A stretch of DNA of 64,000 nt from contig DDVX01000019.1 in NCBI GenBank assembly GCA_002345575.1, forward strand, positions 270,615-334,614, written 5' to 3'. The stretch comes from Stutzerimonas stutzeri (lineage in GTDB: Bacteria; Pseudomonadota; Gammaproteobacteria; Pseudomonadales; Pseudomonadaceae). The notes beneath the pieces were generated by a model. It saw only the letters and a program-made list of their open reading frames with translations. It was not told the DNA's origin and did no database searches. A program made the translations under genes and the position numbers. This document shows, piece after piece, positions 1 to 8,686 of the stretch; positions within the stretch are counted from its first letter, which is position 1, and each line of letters opens with the position of its first letter.

Positions 1-1749
1 GAGCGCACATGCGCCATCCGCGCGGTAAAAAACACCGACGATGACAAGCGTCACCGCGTCGCCCGTGAGGTGTTCGACATCTATGCGCCGCTGGCGCATC
101 GCCTCGGCATCGGTCATATCAAGTGGGAGCTGGAGGACCTGTCCTTCCGCTACCTGGAGCCTGAGCAGTACAAGCAGATCGCCCAGTTGCTGCACGAGCG
201 GCGCGTGGACCGTGAGCAATATATCGACAACGTAGTGCAGCAATTGCGCGACGAGCTTACCGCCGCCGATATCGAGCCCGATATCGACGGCCGAGCCAAA
301 CACATCTATTCCATCTGGCGGAAGATGCAGAAGAAAGGCCTGCAGTTCAGCCAGATCTATGACGTTCGCGCCGTGCGCGTGCTGGTGCCCGAAGTGCGCG
401 ACTGCTACACCGCGCTGGGCATTGTGCATACCTTGTGGCGGCACATTCCCAAGGAGTTCGACGACTACATCGCCAACCCTAAGGAGAACGGCTACCGCTC
501 GCTGCATACCGCAGTGATTGGCCCGGAAGGCAAGGTGCTGGAGGTGCAGATTCGCACCAAGGCCATGCATGAGGAAGCCGAGCTGGGCGTATGCGCGCAC
601 TGGCGCTACAAGGGCACGGACGTGAATTCCGGCTCGGACCACTACGAGGAAAAGATCGCCTGGCTGCGCCAGGTTCTCGAGTGGCATGAGGAACTGGGCG
701 ACATCGGTGGGCTGGCCGATCAGTTGCGAGTCGATATCGAGCCGGACCGCGTATACGTCTTTACTCCCGACGGACACGCCATCGATCTGCCCAAGGGCGC
801 GACGCCGCTGGATTTCGCCTACCGCGTGCATACCGAGATCGGCCACAACTGCCGGGGCGCCAAGGTCAACGGGCGCATCGTGCCGCTCAACTACAGTCTG
901 CAGACCGGCGAGCAGGTGGAAATTATCACCAGCAAGCAGGGTTCGCCGAGCCGTGACTGGCTGAACCCCAACCTGGGCTACATCACCAGCTCGCGCTCAC
1001 GGGCGAAGATTGTCCACTGGTTCAAGCTGCAGGCCCGCGACCAGAACGTTGCTGCCGGCAAGGCCATGCTCGAACGTGAACTGGGGCGTTTGGACCTGCC
1101 TCCGGTTGATTTCGACAAACTGGCGGAAAAGGCCAACCTGAAAGCCGCCGAGGACATGTTCTCCGCCTTGGGTGCCGGTGATCTGCGCCTGGCCTATCTA
1201 GTCAATCTTGCGCAGCAGCTGGTGGAACCTGAGCGCGGCTACGACCAGTTGGAACTGATTCCCCGGCGTTCGACCCCGTATAGGCCGGGCAAGCGCGGCG
1301 ATGTGCAGATTCAGGGCGTCGGCAACCTGCTGACGCAGATGGCCGGTTGCTGCCAGCCGCTGCCGGGTGATCCTATCGTCGGCTACATCACCATTGGTCG
1401 TGGCGTCAGTATCCACCGCCAGGATTGCGCCTCGGTGTTGCAGCTGGAAGGCCGCGAGCCGGAACGGATCATTCAGGTCAGCTGGGGACCGATTCCCGAG
1501 AAGACCTATCCAGTGGATATCGTCATCCGTGCCTATGACCGTGCCGGGCTTTTGCGCGATATCTCCCAGGTGCTGCTCAACGAGCGGATCAACGTCCTAT
1601 CGACCAACACGCGTTCGAACAAGGAAGACAGCACCGCGCAGATGTTGCTGACCATCGAGATTCCAGGATTGAACGCGCTCGGGCGGTTGCTCAGCCGGAT
1701 TTCGCAGCTGCCCAATGTCATCGAAGCGAAGCGCCAGAGAGCTTCATAA
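1..1749 (+). CDS. relA: (p)ppGpp synthetase RelA, 5' end missing
   Basis: This is the C-terminal 582 residues of the ribosome-associated stringent-response enzyme that makes (p)ppGpp from ATP and GTP/GDP. The frame is open from base 1, so roughly 160 N-terminal residues of a protein normally near 745 aa lie outside the window. In fragment numbering, the synthetase domain lies at about 90-205. It carries the motif EFDD (EXDD), which in this family marks monofunctional synthetases, whereas bifunctional SpoT-like enzymes have RXKD. A TGS domain follows at about 249-310 (starting DRVYVFTPDG). A Cys-rich zinc-finger region (GCCQPLPGDPI) follows, and then a C-terminal ACT domain over the last 75 residues. 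mazG follows after repeat-containing spacer, as in other pseudomonads. The assignment to RelA rather than SpoT rests on the EXDD motif and the mazG neighbour. Confidence 0.97.
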   Translation, partial: ERTCAIRAVKNTDDDKRHRVAREVFDIYAPLAHRLGIGHIKWELEDLSFRYLEPEQYKQIAQLLHERRVDREQYIDNVVQQLRDELTAADIEPDIDGRAKHIYSIWRKMQKKGLQFSQIYDVRAVRVLVPEVRDCYTALGIVHTLWRHIPKEFDDYIANPKENGYRSLHTAVIGPEGKVLEVQIRTKAMHEEAELGVCAHWRYKGTDVNSGSDHYEEKIAWLRQVLEWHEELGDIGGLADQLRVDIEPDRVYVFTPDGHAIDLPKGATPLDFAYRVHTEIGHNCRGAKVNGRIVPLNYSLQTGEQVEIITSKQGSPSRDWLNPNLGYITSSRSRAKIVHWFKLQARDQNVAAGKAMLERELGRLDLPPVDFDKLAEKANLKAAEDMFSALGAGDLRLAYLVNLAQQLVEPERGYDQLELIPRRSTPYRPGKRGDVQIQGVGNLLTQMAGCCQPLPGDPIVGYITIGRGVSIHRQDCASVLQLEGREPERIIQVSWGPIPEKTYPVDIVIRAYDRAGLLRDISQVLLNERINVLSTNTRSNKEDSTAQMLLTIEIPGLNALGRLLSRISQLPNVIEAKRQRAS

Positions 1750-1783
1750 GGCTTCAGTCTGGTGGTGTCGCTGGTCGCGTCAC

Positions 1784-1858
1784 GGTGGATGGGTGGAGCG
1801 TCATCCACCCTACAAATGATCAGACTGCGTAGGGTGGATGTCGCTTTTTACATCCACC
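1784..1858. repeat. paired GGTGGAT/ATCCACC inverted repeats
   Basis: Two consecutive inverted repeats fill the relA-mazG spacer. The first pairs GGTGGAT (1784-1790) with ATCCACC (1803-1809). The second pairs GGTGGATG (1833-1840) with CATCCACC (1851-1858) around a 10-base loop. A related copy follows mazG. They look like a short dispersed intergenic repeat. They lack a clean T-run, so a terminator role is not obvious. Confidence 0.6.
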
Positions 1859-1895
1859 GGAACGCCGTTACGATTGCACCGACCCGAGGAATCCC

Positions 1896-2726
1896 ATGTA
1901 CCAACTCAACGATCTGCTGCACCTGATGGCCCGTCTGCGTGACCCGCAGCATGGCTGCCCCTGGGACTTGCAGCAGGATTACGCCAGCATCGTGCCGCAC
2001 ACCCTGGAAGAGGCGTATGAAGTGGCCGATGCCATCGAGAGTGGCGATTTTGAACACCTGCCGGGTGAGCTGGGTGATCTGCTGTTTCAGGTCGTCTATT
2101 ACAGCCAGCTGGGCCAGGAAGAGGGGCGTTTCGACTTTGCCGCCGTGGTCGATGCGATCACTCGCAAGCTGGTCCGGCGTCATCCCCATGTTTTCCCCGA
2201 CGGCGATCTGTATGGCTCGCTCGATCTGCCACGTCTCGATGAGGCGGCGATCAAGCAACGCTGGGAGGAGATCAAGGCTGAGGAGCGCGCCGAGAAATCC
2301 GCCGCGCCCGAACAGTTGTCGCTGCTCGATGACGTGCCCAGTTCATTGCCCGCACTCAGCCGCGCGGCCAAGCTGCAGAAGCGCACGGCCCAGGTTGGCT
2401 TCGACTGGCCCGATGCGCTGCCGGTGGTGGACAAGGTGCGCGAGGAATTGGGCGAAGTACTCGAAGCCATGAGTGAGAACGATCCAGAGGCCATTGCCGA
2501 GGAGATCGGCGATCTGCTGTTCGTCACCGTCAATCTGGCGCGTCACCTTAAAGTGGACCCCGAAAACGCCCTGCGCGCTGCCAATCGTAAGTTCGAACGG
2601 CGCTTCCGCTTCATTGAGCAGGCTCTGCGCGATGCTGGCAGGCCTATCGAGGATTGCGATCTGGAGGACCTCGACGCGCTCTGGGGCGAGGCCAAGAAAA
2701 CTGAACAGTCGCCTTCCTGCGGTTAG
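1896..2726 (+). CDS. mazG: nucleoside triphosphate pyrophosphohydrolase MazG
   Basis: This all-alpha NTP pyrophosphohydrolase hydrolyses NTPs and dNTPs to monophosphate and pyrophosphate. It is thought to clean the nucleotide pool and, in E. coli, to temper ppGpp during starvation. The 276-residue protein has two MazG domains, each with the metal-binding EExxE...ExxD signature. In the first, TLEEAYE supplies E38/E39/E42 and GELGD supplies E58/D61. In the second, VREELGE supplies E183/E184/E187 and EEIGD closes the site near 203-206. A low-complexity linker at about 125-150 separates the domains. Its length is close to E. coli MazG (263). It lies directly downstream of relA in the same orientation, 146 bp away. 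Confidence 0.97.
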   Translation: MYQLNDLLHLMARLRDPQHGCPWDLQQDYASIVPHTLEEAYEVADAIESGDFEHLPGELGDLLFQVVYYSQLGQEEGRFDFAAVVDAITRKLVRRHPHVFPDGDLYGSLDLPRLDEAAIKQRWEEIKAEERAEKSAAPEQLSLLDDVPSSLPALSRAAKLQKRTAQVGFDWPDALPVVDKVREELGEVLEAMSENDPEAIAEEIGDLLFVTVNLARHLKVDPENALRAANRKFERRFRFIEQALRDAGRPIEDCDLEDLDALWGEAKKTEQSPSCG

Positions 2727-2733
2727 GAGTTAG

Positions 2734-2811
2734 GGTGGATGTTGCCTTGCACATCCACGACAATCCCCACAGTGCTACCGGCGGGTCGAGGACGCCTGAT
2801 CCGCCCTACGT
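2734..2811. repeat. GTGGATG/CATCCAC inverted repeat after mazG
   Basis: GTGGATG (2735-2741) pairs with CATCCAC (2752-2758), the same unit as the two inverted repeats between relA and mazG. It is followed by a degenerate GC-rich tail ending in CCGCCCTAC (about 2801-2811). The stretch fills most of the 117-bp spacer before the DUF2058 gene. Confidence 0.5.
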
Positions 2812-2843
2812 CCATTTGAATTCAAGACGAGACGAGTCGAACC

Positions 2844-3383
2844 ATGAGTCTTTCCCTTCGCGATCAGCTGCTCAAAGCCGGGCTGGTCAATGAGAAGCAG
2901 GTCAAACAGGCCGGCAAGCAGCAAAAGAAGCAACAGCGTCTGGTCAACAAGGGCCAGGCAGAGAAGGACGATTCGCAGCGCGAAGCGGCCCTCAAGGCAC
3001 AGGCAGAGAAGCTGGCGCGTGACCAGGAGCTTAACCGCCAGCAGAAGGAAAAGGCTGAGCAGAAGGCACGCGCCGCACAGATCAAACAGCTGATCGAAAC
3101 CAGCCGCTTGCCCAAGTTGACCACCGAGGATTACTACAACTTCGTCGACGACAAGAAGGTCAAGCGGTTGTCGGTAAACAAGCTGATGCGTGACAAGCTT
3201 TCTAGTGGCTCGCTGGCTATCGTCCGTCATGGCGGCGGCTACGAGGTGATTCCGCGTGAAGCCGCGCTGAAAATTCAGGAACGCGATCCGCGCCGTATCA
3301 TCCAGCTCAACATCCAGACGCAAGCGCCGGATGCTGATGATCCCTACGCTGCCTACCAGATCCCCGATGACCTGATGTGGTGA
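2844..3383 (+). CDS. DUF2058 family protein (YaiL-like)
   Basis: A 179-residue soluble, highly charged protein. Residues about 15-85 are rich in Lys, Gln, Glu and Ala and should form a long basic helix or coiled coil. Residues 90-175 are a conserved globular part (LTTEDYYNFVDDKKVKRL... ending DDLMW) that matches the DUF2058 family. Family members are annotated as nucleoprotein or polynucleotide-associated proteins, but no biochemical role is established. The ATG is preceded by a purine-rich GACGAGACGAG stretch. It is unclear whether it is co-transcribed with mazG, because an inverted repeat lies between them. Confidence 0.9.
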   Translation: MSLSLRDQLLKAGLVNEKQVKQAGKQQKKQQRLVNKGQAEKDDSQREAALKAQAEKLARDQELNRQQKEKAEQKARAAQIKQLIETSRLPKLTTEDYYNFVDDKKVKRLSVNKLMRDKLSSGSLAIVRHGGGYEVIPREAALKIQERDPRRIIQLNIQTQAPDADDPYAAYQIPDDLMW

Positions 3384-3476
3384 GTCGCCGACGGAAGGAC
3401 GGATAGAAAGCGGTCCTTGGCTCTCTACTTATAGACTCGATCGGATCGTCCGATTGCCGCAGTGGAGAATTACGCC

Positions 3477-3638
3477 ATGGATAACGAATCCTTCCGTCAT
3501 TCCGACCAACTCGACAGGCTCGATCTGCACGCTGGGGGTGTACCCGGCGATCCGGAAGAACCCGGCGTACCGGACCAGCCCACCGAACCGGGCGTGCCAA
3601 CGGTACCGGATCAGCCGCCACCCGCGCCGGTGGCTTGA
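3477..3638 (+). CDS. small proline-rich hypothetical protein (53 aa)
   Basis: A 53-codon ORF opens with ATG 10 bases after GGAGA. The first 20 residues are ordinary and polar (MDNESFRHSDQLDRLDL). The rest is a Pro/Val/Gly/Glu repeat of the kind PGxPxxP (for example GVPGDPEEPGVPDQPTEPGV), ending in PPPAPVA. There is no signal peptide or membrane segment. An intrinsically disordered acidic tail is what the sequence shows, and no function is recognised. A GGCCCTT/AAGGGCC hairpin (3656-3674) follows the stop codon. Support comes from the RBS, the periodic protein sequence and the hairpin. Conservation was not tested. Confidence 0.55.
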   Translation: MDNESFRHSDQLDRLDLHAGGVPGDPEEPGVPDQPTEPGVPTVPDQPPPAPVA

Positions 3639-3765
3639 GTTTGACGGCCTGATACGGCCCTTTATCCAAGGGCCGAATTCACATCAACCGAAGTGCACCA
3701 GGCCAACAAGTTCGGTCCTAACGGCAGCCTCACTGAGTGTGGATGAAAGCATTGGCTCTGGTATG

Positions 3766-3781
3766 GCCGAATTCATTCGGC
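3766..3781. repeat. REP-like palindrome GCCGAATTCATTCGGC
   Basis: A near-perfect 16-bp dyad in the spacer after the Pro-rich ORF. Related units occur at 9565-9584 and 44131-44148 (GGCTGAATTTATTCGGCC). They resemble decayed members of the Pseudomonas repetitive extragenic palindrome built on GCGAATTCATTCGC. Confidence 0.45.
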
Positions 3782-3833
3782 GATGTTATGCCTGTTCGAC
3801 CAACACGGCCCTGGCCCTACGAACCTGCCGTCT

Positions 3834-4511
3834 TCACTCTACCGAGCTATTTTGGGCCCGCTCAAGTAACGCGATAACTTCCTCGTCACTGGTCTGCTCG
3901 AAATTGCCATAGTGCCGGCCAACTCCAATGAACGGCTCAGGCATGGCCAGGCAGATCAGTTCATCCACTTCGCTTCGTAAAGCTTCGATGACATCACGCG
4001 GGCCCACCGGGACCGCCAGCACGATTAGCCCTGGGCCTGTCTGTTGCAGGCCCTTGAGCGCTGCACGCACCGTCGCGCCGGTAGCGACGCCATCGTCGAC
4101 TACGATCACGCAGCGGCCTGCCAGCGAAGGTGCTGGTCGGTCACCGCAGTAATGCTGCCGTCGTCGCTCTAGCTCAGTTAGCTGGCGTTGCATTTCTTCG
4201 TCAAACCAGCCCGACGGTGGAGCTATCTGTTGCAGCAATGCCTGGTTGATCACCCATTGCGGATTGGCGCCGTCGATGACTGCACCCAGTGCCAGTTCCT
4301 GGTTGCCCGGCGCGCCGATCTTGCGCACCAGCACTACATCCAAAGGTGCGTTAAGCGCGTTGGCTATTTCAAAAGCAATCGGTACGCCGCCGCGAGGCAA
4401 GGCGAGCACCAGTGGCTGTTCGCTTTTCAGATGCAGCAGGGCTTTGGCCAGCTCCTGGCCGGCGTGGACACGATCACGAAAAAGATTCGATTCAGACACG
4501 AACATGCGCAT
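3834..4511 (-). CDS. phosphoribosyltransferase family protein
   Basis: A 225-residue type I phosphoribosyltransferase-fold protein. The PRPP-binding signature CVIVVDDGVATGAT (134-147), with two consecutive acidic residues and the TGAT loop, is intact. An N-terminal ALPRGGVPIA segment (37-46) supplies the PPi-loop region. The family to which this looks closest is a stand-alone predicted PRTase whose base substrate is unknown. It is not recognisably a named purine, pyrimidine or xanthine enzyme. The ATG follows GGAG with an 8-base spacer. It is transcribed alone, and no partner gene is evident. Confidence 0.85.
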   Translation of the reverse strand: MRMFVSESNLFRDRVHAGQELAKALLHLKSEQPLVLALPRGGVPIAFEIANALNAPLDVVLVRKIGAPGNQELALGAVIDGANPQWVINQALLQQIAPPSGWFDEEMQRQLTELERRRQHYCGDRPAPSLAGRCVIVVDDGVATGATVRAALKGLQQTGPGLIVLAVPVGPRDVIEALRSEVDELICLAMPEPFIGVGRHYGNFEQTSDEEVIALLERAQNSSVE

Positions 4512-4784
4512 GGCTCATTCTCCGAATGTAGGTGTAGGGCACGCCGGTCCGTCGGTGCGCTGCGGCTAGATTGAGATAACTGCCTTGGTTTTCCTCGGCC
4601 AGAACATCATCGGACTGCTTGGTCCAAAGACCTTTCCCCATTAGCGCTGTTCATTCAGCTCGACGGAGGGGGCATGTAACTCGAGCCGCCGAACTGAAAC
4701 GAGTGACCAAGCCTCTAAATAGGTAGACGTCGAAGTCGGCAGAGTTTTTCTGGCCGAAGGCGCTTTTATTGAGAGGGGCTGCCC

Positions 4785-5018
4785 ATGACCATCTGGATCA
4801 TCGCTTACAACAAAGACGGTAATACCGCGACCCTGAAAACCGAGTCTGACCATCAGCCGGATATTGACGAGGCGGTAGAGCTTGTCACGCAAATGGCACG
4901 CCGAGAATTCGGTGAAGGGGATGTGGAGCACGAGCACGATCCCGATCTGGAAGATACACCGGCAACCCGACTGGCCGAACGCTACGGCATCACCATCACA
5001 GGTATTTCCGAAGTTTGA
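4785..5018 (+). CDS. hypothetical acidic protein (77 aa)
   Basis: A 77-residue soluble protein beginning MTIWIIAYNKDG. It has a predicted beta-rich N-terminus, then a strongly acidic helix and loop (EFGEGDVEHEHDPDLED) and a C-terminal LAERYGITITGI segment. A GAGAGG Shine-Dalgarno sits about 9 bases before the ATG. I do not recognise a family. The gene stands between the divergent phosphoribosyltransferase gene and the convergent pdeM. The reading frame looks like real coding sequence, but evidence for expression is limited to the RBS. Confidence 0.65.
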   Translation: MTIWIIAYNKDGNTATLKTESDHQPDIDEAVELVTQMARREFGEGDVEHEHDPDLEDTPATRLAERYGITITGISEV

Positions 5019-5041
5019 ACTGAGCCAGTCTGATAGCGACT

Positions 5042-5698
5042 TCAGCGTACTTGCCAGACTCCACCCTGGCCCGTTACGTAAATGCGCTGGGCGCCGTCAG
5101 CCTTAATATCCATCATCCCGGTAAAGCTGCCGAAAGCCGGCAGCAGGCTGACCCGCTCGCCAATGCAGAAGCAGGGTAGGCGCAGGCGCTGCCGACCACG
5201 TCCCTGCAGGCGAAAAGCAGGATGCAGATGGCCGGCCAGGACGTGATGAGTCGGGTGCGGCTCGGGCTCATGTTGCAGGGCGAAGGGGCCGAGTAGCAGC
5301 GGTTCGGTTACCACACTGATGCCCAGCTCTAAAGGTGGGTCGCCTGCGCGCCGATCATGGTTGCCGCGTATCAGAGTAATTTCCAAACGTGGATGACGGG
5401 AGCGCCAGACGAGAAGCTGTGCGTGGGTCTCGGTCGTTTGGGATTCCGGTGCATGGAGAAAATCACCGAGGAAGATCAATTGCCGGCTGGGGTACAGCTC
5501 CAGCAGCCGATTGAGGCGCTGCAAGTTCGCCTGGGTAGTTCCCTTCGGCACTGGTTGGCCAAGCTGGCGATAGGCAGCGGCCTTGCCGAAATGGATATCG
5601 GCGACCAGCAGTGTCTGCTGGGCAGACCAGTAGACGGCATTGTCGGCCAAAAGCCAAAGTTCGGTCTGTTCCAGTTCGATGGAGAGGTGAGGATTCAT
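5042..5698 (-). CDS. pdeM: ligase-associated metallophosphoesterase PdeM
   Basis: A calcineurin-like phosphoesterase of the ligase-associated DNA-damage group. The dimetal-site motifs are all present: ADIHFGK (D34/H36), FLGDF (D79), RGNHDRR (N113/H114) and GHLHP near the end. The frame is open to 5848, but I start at ATG 5698 (MNPHLSIELEQTELWLL). It follows an AGGA 6 bases upstream and gives the usual length of about 218 aa. The extra upstream codons would run through a REP element. In other bacteria the gene sits beside the Lhr-like helicase, the ATP-dependent ligase and an MBL-fold exonuclease, all of which are nearby here. The biochemical substrate in vivo is not settled. Confidence 0.88.
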   Translation of the reverse strand: MNPHLSIELEQTELWLLADNAVYWSAQQTLLVADIHFGKAAAYRQLGQPVPKGTTQANLQRLNRLLELYPSRQLIFLGDFLHAPESQTTETHAQLLVWRSRHPRLEITLIRGNHDRRAGDPPLELGISVVTEPLLLGPFALQHEPEPHPTHHVLAGHLHPAFRLQGRGRQRLRLPCFCIGERVSLLPAFGSFTGMMDIKADGAQRIYVTGQGGVWQVR

Positions 5699-5767
5699 CG
5701 TCATCCTGTGTTGAGCAACTGGCCGGCCTCCACTCGTATGGAGCCAAAATCGATGCACCATACTTGT

Positions 5768-5854
5768 GTAGGAGCGGGCCATGCCCGCGAACAAGGCTGG
5801 CCGCAGATACCACACCTGAGTGGTAAAAAGTCTCGCGAGCAAGCTCACTCCTAC
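5768..5854. repeat. REP pair (REPIN-like) between pdeM and lhr-type helicase
   Basis: GTAGGAGCGGGCCATGCCCGCGAAC (from 5768) and an inverted second unit TCTCGCGAGCAAGCTCACTCCTAC (5831-5854) flank about 40 bp. Each unit has its own small hairpin, and the two face each other. This is the typical arrangement of Pseudomonas REP doublets mobilised by RAYT transposases. No RAYT gene is in the window. Confidence 0.75.
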
Positions 5855-5879
5855 CGGGGCGGCGGGGTGGCTGGCCTAA

Positions 5880-8468
5880 TCAACGGCCCGTCTCTTTTCG
5901 TGGCCTCGGCGTGCCGTCCTTGCGCAGGCGGGGTTTGCGAGCCGGGCGGGTTTCCTTTTCGACGGCAATTGCAGCGTTCCGTTCGGGTTGATAGCCACCC
6001 GGGCCGGCGGCCTTGTCCAACTCAGCGACCATGCGGCGGATACGGTCGGCGAGCTTCTCCGAACTCATGCTTTCGCGAAAACGCTCGACCATCAGCGGAA
6101 AGGCCAGCGGAGTGGTGCGTTTTACTTGGCGGATGTCCAGCTGTCGCCGTTGCAGGCGAGCCAAGGTCTGCTCAAGCCGGCCGACCTCCAGCTCCTGGCG
6201 CAGCACTTCTTCTTCAGCCTGGGTCAGTAGCAGGTTGGCCGGGTCGTACTGGCGGAATACGTCGAAGAACAGCCCACTGGAGGCCTGTATCTGTCGCGCG
6301 CTTTTCTGTGCGCCGGGGTAGCCGGAAAACACCAGACCGGCGATGCGTGCGATTTCGCGAAAGCGCCGGCGTGCCAGTTCACCGGCATTGAGGCTGGCCA
6401 GCACGTCGTGCAGCAGGATGTCAGTGTCAAACAGCGCCGGGGTCAAAGCGTCGGGCCAGTCCACCTCGGTGGCCGAGAGCAGCTCCAGGCCGTAGTCGTT
6501 CACAGCTATGGAAAAAGTCAGCGGCTGGCTCTGCCCCATGCGCCAAGCCAACAGGCTGGCCAACCCCAGATGCACATGACGCCCGGCGAAGGGGTAGAGA
6601 AACAGGTGCCAGCCCTCCCGGGATTTCATCACCTCGGCGAGCAGCGTGGTTTCACTGGGCAGCGCCGACCAGTCCATCTGCACCTGCAGCAGCGGCTGCA
6701 CCAGACGCATCTCAGCGCTGTCGAAATGACCCCGTGAGGCGGCGCTCAATTGCTCCACGACGGCATCGGCAAGTTCGCTGGAAAGCGGCATGCGCCCGCC
6801 GTTCCAGCGTGGCACCGAAGCCTTCTTGCTGGTGGCGCGGTTGACGTAAACAGTCATGTTCTCCACCCGCACTAGCTCCAGCAGGCGCCCAGCGAAGAGA
6901 AAGCAGTCGCCGGGGCGAAGGCGAGCGATAAAACCTTCCTCAACACTGCCAAGTGAGCGCCCGGTGCCTCCTCTGGCCCAGAACTTCACCGTCAGGCTGG
7001 CATCGCTGACGATGGTGCCGATGCTCATCCGGTGGCGCAGCGCCACGCGTTTGCTCGGTACCTTCCACAAGCCGCTTTCGTCAGGCTCGACCCGTTGGTA
7101 GTCGGGGTAGGCGGTCAGCGAATGCCCACCGTGACGGACGAACGCCAGCGCCCATTGCCATTGCGTCTGGTCCAGGTCGCGATAGGACCAGGCCTGCCGG
7201 ACTTCCGCGAAAAGCTCGTCGGGCCGGAAACCGCCGCCCAACGCCATGCTCACGAGATGTTGTACCAGCACATCCAGCGGCAGTTGCGGGGTGTCTCGCG
7301 CCTCGATGCGACGTTCGGCAATGGCTACCTGCGCCGCGGCTGCCTCGATTACTTCCAGACTGTGGGTCGGCACCAGCGTCACCCGGGAGGTGCGACCGGG
7401 CGCGTGGCCGGAACGCCCGGCACGTTGCATCAGCCGCGCCACGCCCTTGGGTGAGCCAATTTGCAGCACACGTTCGACCGGCAGGAAATCTACCCCCAGG
7501 TCTAGGCTGGAGGTACAGACCACGGCCTTCAGCGCGCCTTGTTTCAGTCCCAGCTCGACCCAATCGCGCACCTCGCGGGCCAGTGAACCGTGGTGCAGGG
7601 CGATCAATCCGGCCCAGTCTGGGCGGGCTTCAAGAAGCGCCTGATACCAGCGCTCGGCTTGGGAGCGGGTGTTGGTGAATACCAGTGTGGTGGCTGCCGA
7701 TTCAATTTCCTCGACCACCTGCGGCAGCATGCGTAGGCCAAGATGCCCGGCCCAGGGGAAGCGCTCGATGCTAGGCGGCAAGAGGCTGTCGACGACCAGC
7801 GGCTTGTCGATGCGACCTTGCACCAGCCGGCCTTGAGCGGGGTACAACAGCACATCCTGGGCATGCTGCAGGTTGCCCAGCGTGGCGGACAGCCCCCAGA
7901 CGATCAGCTCCGGCGTCCAGTTGCGCAGCCGCGCCAGTGCCAGTTGCAGCTGCACGCCGCGCTTGTTGCCCAGCAGCTCGTGCCATTCATCGACGATCAC
8001 CATGCGCAGCTGGCCGAAGGCCTGTCGGGCGTCGGCTCGGGTCAGCAGCAGGGTCAGGCTTTCCGGCGTGGTAATCAGGGCGCTGGGCAGGCGCCGACTC
8101 TGGCGTGCACGCTCGGCGCTGCTGGTATCACCAGTGCGCAGGCCGATGCTCCAATTGATGCCTAGCTCATGTATAGGCGCCTGCAAGGCGCGGGCGGTGT
8201 CTGCAGCCAGGGCGCGCATTGGAGTAATCCAGAGAACGCTCAGTGGAGCCGGTTTGTTCTGGCTGGCCTCAGAACTGGCGAAACGCTCTAGCGCTCCGAG
8301 CCAGACCGCGTAGGTCTTGCCTGAGCCGGTGGTGGCGTGCAGCAGCCCGGACTCGCCCTGGCGTACGGCCTGCCAGACCTCCTGCTGGAAGGGAAAAGGC
8401 TGCCAAGTACGGCGGGAGAACCAGGTTTCGGCAAGATTACTGCCTGGCGATGGTGGAACCTCGCGCAT
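5880..8468 (-). CDS. ligase-associated DEXH-box helicase (Lhr-like)
   Basis: An 862-residue superfamily 2 helicase of the Lhr-core type. It carries Walker A ATTGSGKT (45-52), Walker B/DEXH VDEWHELL (160-163), SAT motif WGLSATLGN (about 191-199) and motif VI QRAGRSGHAPG (348-358). These are followed by a winged-helix and Lhr-specific C-terminal region and a basic tail (KPRLRKDGTPRPRK). Proteins of this length, about half of full Lhr, form a group always linked to an ATP-dependent ligase, an MBL exonuclease and a phosphoesterase and are named for that association. The start ATG has no strong Shine-Dalgarno. pdeM follows 181 bp downstream across a REP pair, so co-transcription is plausible but not shown. 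Confidence 0.92.
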   Translation of the reverse strand: MREVPPSPGSNLAETWFSRRTWQPFPFQQEVWQAVRQGESGLLHATTGSGKTYAVWLGALERFASSEASQNKPAPLSVLWITPMRALAADTARALQAPIHELGINWSIGLRTGDTSSAERARQSRRLPSALITTPESLTLLLTRADARQAFGQLRMVIVDEWHELLGNKRGVQLQLALARLRNWTPELIVWGLSATLGNLQHAQDVLLYPAQGRLVQGRIDKPLVVDSLLPPSIERFPWAGHLGLRMLPQVVEEIESAATTLVFTNTRSQAERWYQALLEARPDWAGLIALHHGSLAREVRDWVELGLKQGALKAVVCTSSLDLGVDFLPVERVLQIGSPKGVARLMQRAGRSGHAPGRTSRVTLVPTHSLEVIEAAAAQVAIAERRIEARDTPQLPLDVLVQHLVSMALGGGFRPDELFAEVRQAWSYRDLDQTQWQWALAFVRHGGHSLTAYPDYQRVEPDESGLWKVPSKRVALRHRMSIGTIVSDASLTVKFWARGGTGRSLGSVEEGFIARLRPGDCFLFAGRLLELVRVENMTVYVNRATSKKASVPRWNGGRMPLSSELADAVVEQLSAASRGHFDSAEMRLVQPLLQVQMDWSALPSETTLLAEVMKSREGWHLFLYPFAGRHVHLGLASLLAWRMGQSQPLTFSIAVNDYGLELLSATEVDWPDALTPALFDTDILLHDVLASLNAGELARRRFREIARIAGLVFSGYPGAQKSARQIQASSGLFFDVFRQYDPANLLLTQAEEEVLRQELEVGRLEQTLARLQRRQLDIRQVKRTTPLAFPLMVERFRESMSSEKLADRIRRMVAELDKAAGPGGYQPERNAAIAVEKETRPARKPRLRKDGTPRPRKETGR

Positions 8469-8686
8469 GCGTCATACCGTCGGGTGGAGTATTGCCTGCA
8501 GAGCTGGTCGGCCTGAAAGGGTTACCGGCAGAAAGTGATGCAGACGCCATCTGGTCTGACAGCATGCAGGCATATCTGTCACGGACGGCTGGGCGTGAAT
8601 CGCCGCCATGCTGCAAGTGGTGAACGGTAAGCTGTCCTGTGGTTCCAATTCTGAATCGATAAGCCCGAGGCAGGCGGGAGGTTGTG

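Noticed and set aside
5357..6391. 344-aa plus-strand ORF across pdeM and the helicase gene
   Set aside because: It crosses two real genes and a REP pair on the opposite strand and has no homology pattern.
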